Shown here: piece by piece, positions 5,335 through 6,804 of the stretch
Layout of the letters: each line of letters opens with the position of its first letter
Numbering within the stretch: the first letter of the stretch is position 1
Assembly: GCA_000434195.1 (NCBI GenBank)
Contig: HF994451.1
Coordinates: forward strand, 1 to 6,804
DNA from: Clostridium sp. CAG:780
GTDB taxonomy: Bacteria > Bacillota > Clostridia > TANB77 > CAG-508
Length of the DNA stretch: 6,804 nt
Direction: 5' to 3'
Notes under the pieces: model-generated
What the model was told of the DNA's origin: nothing
Database searches by the model: none
The model's input: only the letters and a program-made list of their open reading frames with translations
Position numbers and translations under genes: made by a program

Positions 5335-6804
5335 ATGTACAAAAAAGTTGAATTAAATGATGACGGCTTTGTAGGAATGGAACGAGAAGTCGCACAAGTT
5401 TGGAAGGACAAAGACATCATAAAAAAGAACTTTGCAAGAAACGAAGGCAAGAGATATTTTACATTTTACGATGGACCTCCAACAGCAAATGGTATGCCAC
5501 ACGCAGGACATATCCTAACAAGAGTTATGAAAGACATAATTCCTAGATACAAAGTAATGCAAGGTTACAGAGTAATAAGAAAAGCTGGATGGGATACTCA
5601 TGGACTTCCAGTAGAACTTGAAATCGAAAAGAAATTAGGAATTTCAGGAAAAGAACAAATAGAAGAATATGGAGTAGAAAAATTCGTAAAAGAATGTAAA
5701 GAAAGTGTTTTCAAATATGTGCATGTATGGGAAGAAATGACAAATAAAGTAGGATTTTGGGTAGATATGGAACATCCATATATAACATATGAAAACAAAT
5801 ATATCGAGTCTGTTTGGTGGGCTCTAAAAGAATTATGGGAAAAAGGTCTATTATATGAAGGACACAAAGTTATGCCATATTGCCCAAGATGTGGAACAGC
5901 GCTATCTTCACACGAAGTTGCACAAGGGTACAAGGATGTAAATGATTTAACTTGTATTGCAAAATTCAAAGTAGTAGGAGAAGACAAATATTTCTTAGCT
6001 TGGACAACAACACCTTGGACGCTACCTTCAAACTTAGCATTATGTGTAAATAAATCATATGATTATTGTGATGTAAAAGTTAATGTTGGAACTGAAGAAG
6101 AGCCAAAATATGAAACGTACATTTTAGCAAAAGAATTAGTACCAACAGTTTTAAAAGACAAACAATATGAAATTCTAAAAGAATATAAAGGAGCAGAGTT
6201 ACTTGGAACAAAATATGAGCAATTAATGCCATTTGCAAAAGTAGAAGGAAAAGCTTTTGAAGTAATTCATGGAGATTATGTAACACTTACAGATGGTACA
6301 GGAATAGTACACATAGCACCAGCTTATGGAGAAGATGATAGCTTAGTTGCAAAGAAAAATGGAATAACATTTGTAAACTTAGTAGATAAATCAGGAAAAT
6401 TCGTAGCAGAAGTAGAACCTTGGGCTGGAAGAAATGTAAGAGACTGTAACGAAGATATATGCAAATGGTTAAAAGAAGAAAATAAACTATTTAGCAAAGA
6501 AAGACATATGCACTCATATCCACATTGCTGGAGATGTGACACACCATTACTTTACTATCCAAAAGAGAGTTGGTTTGTTGCAATGAGTCAACTAAGAGAT
6601 GAATTAGTTGAAAACAATAACAAGGTAAACTGGTATCCAGAAACAATAAAAACAGGAAGATTTGGAAAATTCTTAGAGAATGTTATAGATTGGGGAATTT
6701 CAAGAGATCGTTATTGGGGAACACCACTTCCAATCTGGACATGTGAAAACGAAAACTGTGGACACAGAGAGTGTATAGGAAGTATCGAAGAACTAAAAGA
6801 AAAG
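5335..6804 (+). CDS. ileS: Isoleucyl-tRNA synthetase, eukaryote-like IleRS2 type (3' truncated by window edge)
   Basis: The first 490 residues of a protein that is usually about 1030-1050 long. It charges tRNA-Ile with isoleucine in the cytoplasm. The class I nucleotide-binding signature is DGPPTANG (46-53) with HAGH (56-59), then GWDTHGLPVE (85-94). A Zn-type CPRCGT (183-188) leads into ALSSHEVAQGY. The CP1 editing domain, which hydrolyses Val-tRNA-Ile, shows WTTTPWTLPSN (223-233) and GTGIVHIAPAYGEDD (321-335). CWRC (398-401) and GISRDRYWGTPLPIW (454-468) follow. KMSKS and the tRNA-binding C-terminus lie beyond the window. PHAGH, RKAGWDTHGLPVELE and SSHEVAQGY are typical of IleRS2, while B. 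subtilis-type IleRS1 has an HMGHALNK motif. AAAGGAGG (5319-5326) lies 8 nt before ATG. Control is by the T-box directly upstream. ValRS is the nearest alternative but fits less well than IleRS2 and contradicts the AUC specifier. Confidence 0.96.
   Translation, partial: MYKKVELNDDGFVGMEREVAQVWKDKDIIKKNFARNEGKRYFTFYDGPPTANGMPHAGHILTRVMKDIIPRYKVMQGYRVIRKAGWDTHGLPVELEIEKKLGISGKEQIEEYGVEKFVKECKESVFKYVHVWEEMTNKVGFWVDMEHPYITYENKYIESVWWALKELWEKGLLYEGHKVMPYCPRCGTALSSHEVAQGYKDVNDLTCIAKFKVVGEDKYFLAWTTTPWTLPSNLALCVNKSYDYCDVKVNVGTEEEPKYETYILAKELVPTVLKDKQYEILKEYKGAELLGTKYEQLMPFAKVEGKAFEVIHGDYVTLTDGTGIVHIAPAYGEDDSLVAKKNGITFVNLVDKSGKFVAEVEPWAGRNVRDCNEDICKWLKEENKLFSKERHMHSYPHCWRCDTPLLYYPKESWFVAMSQLRDELVENNNKVNWYPETIKTGRFGKFLENVIDWGISRDRYWGTPLPIWTCENENCGHRECIGSIEELKEK

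Noticed and set aside
5598..5987. 129-codon - strand frame inside ileS
   Set aside because: Antisense to the conserved IleRS catalytic core; composition and lack of a ribosome binding site mark it as a shadow.
1..6804. CRISPR array, tRNA or rRNA gene
   Set aside because: No regularly spaced repeats, no tRNA cloverleaf with GTTCRA-type arm and no rRNA signature were seen in any region.

Overview
The window comes from a low-GC, AT-rich Bacillota genome, most likely Clostridia-like. The evidence is heavy A/T codon use, strong AGGAGG-type ribosome binding sites, the ylxM-ffh-rpsP-khpA-rimM-trmD-rplS gene order, and a T-box-controlled isoleucyl-tRNA synthetase. TGG is used for Trp and no in-frame TGA is read through, so the genetic code looks standard. 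The species cannot be named from sequence alone.

Left region (1-840), a scarred segment. It starts with the last 62 codons of an unrecognised + strand gene (2-190). After a short AT-rich gap and a stem-loop terminator on the - strand (255-292) comes the C-terminal half of an HU-family DNA-binding protein on the - strand (312-461). HU homology stops abruptly at about 461. Directly against it, on the + strand, lies a frameshifted relic of the C-terminal coiled-coil region of a large serine recombinase (about 463-840). This looks like the scar of a mobile-element insertion or deletion that removed the 5' half of HU and most of the recombinase.

Middle region (815-4993), the housekeeping operon. 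A promoter with a perfect TTGACA -35 box sits inside the tail of the recombinase relic and drives ylxM (SRP-associated HTH protein), ffh (SRP GTPase), rpsP (bS16), khpA (KH RNA-binding protein), rimM (16S processing factor), trmD (tRNA m1G37 methyltransferase) and rplS (bL19). Gaps are short, and several ribosome binding sites lie in or against the preceding gene. The operon joins protein targeting, ribosome assembly and tRNA modification. ftsY/smc, often upstream of ylxM in Bacillota, is not here, and rbgA/rnhB, often downstream of rplS, is replaced by ileS. bL19 carries an unusual acidic tail of about 60 residues with a 12-residue tandem repeat.

Right region (4994-6804). A bulged A/T-rich hairpin and a TATAAT -10 box precede a complete Ile-specific T-box leader: AUC specifier, Stem I with AG-rich bulge, Stem III, the AGGTGGTACCGCGG antiterminator bulge and an intrinsic terminator. 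It controls ileS, whose first 490 codons are present before the window ends. The protein has the signature of the eukaryote-like IleRS2 class, associated in other organisms with natural mupirocin resistance. No wholly new system is evident. The best leads are the HU/recombinase scar, the bL19 tail, the IleRS2/T-box pairing and a substituted RNA-contact motif in Ffh.
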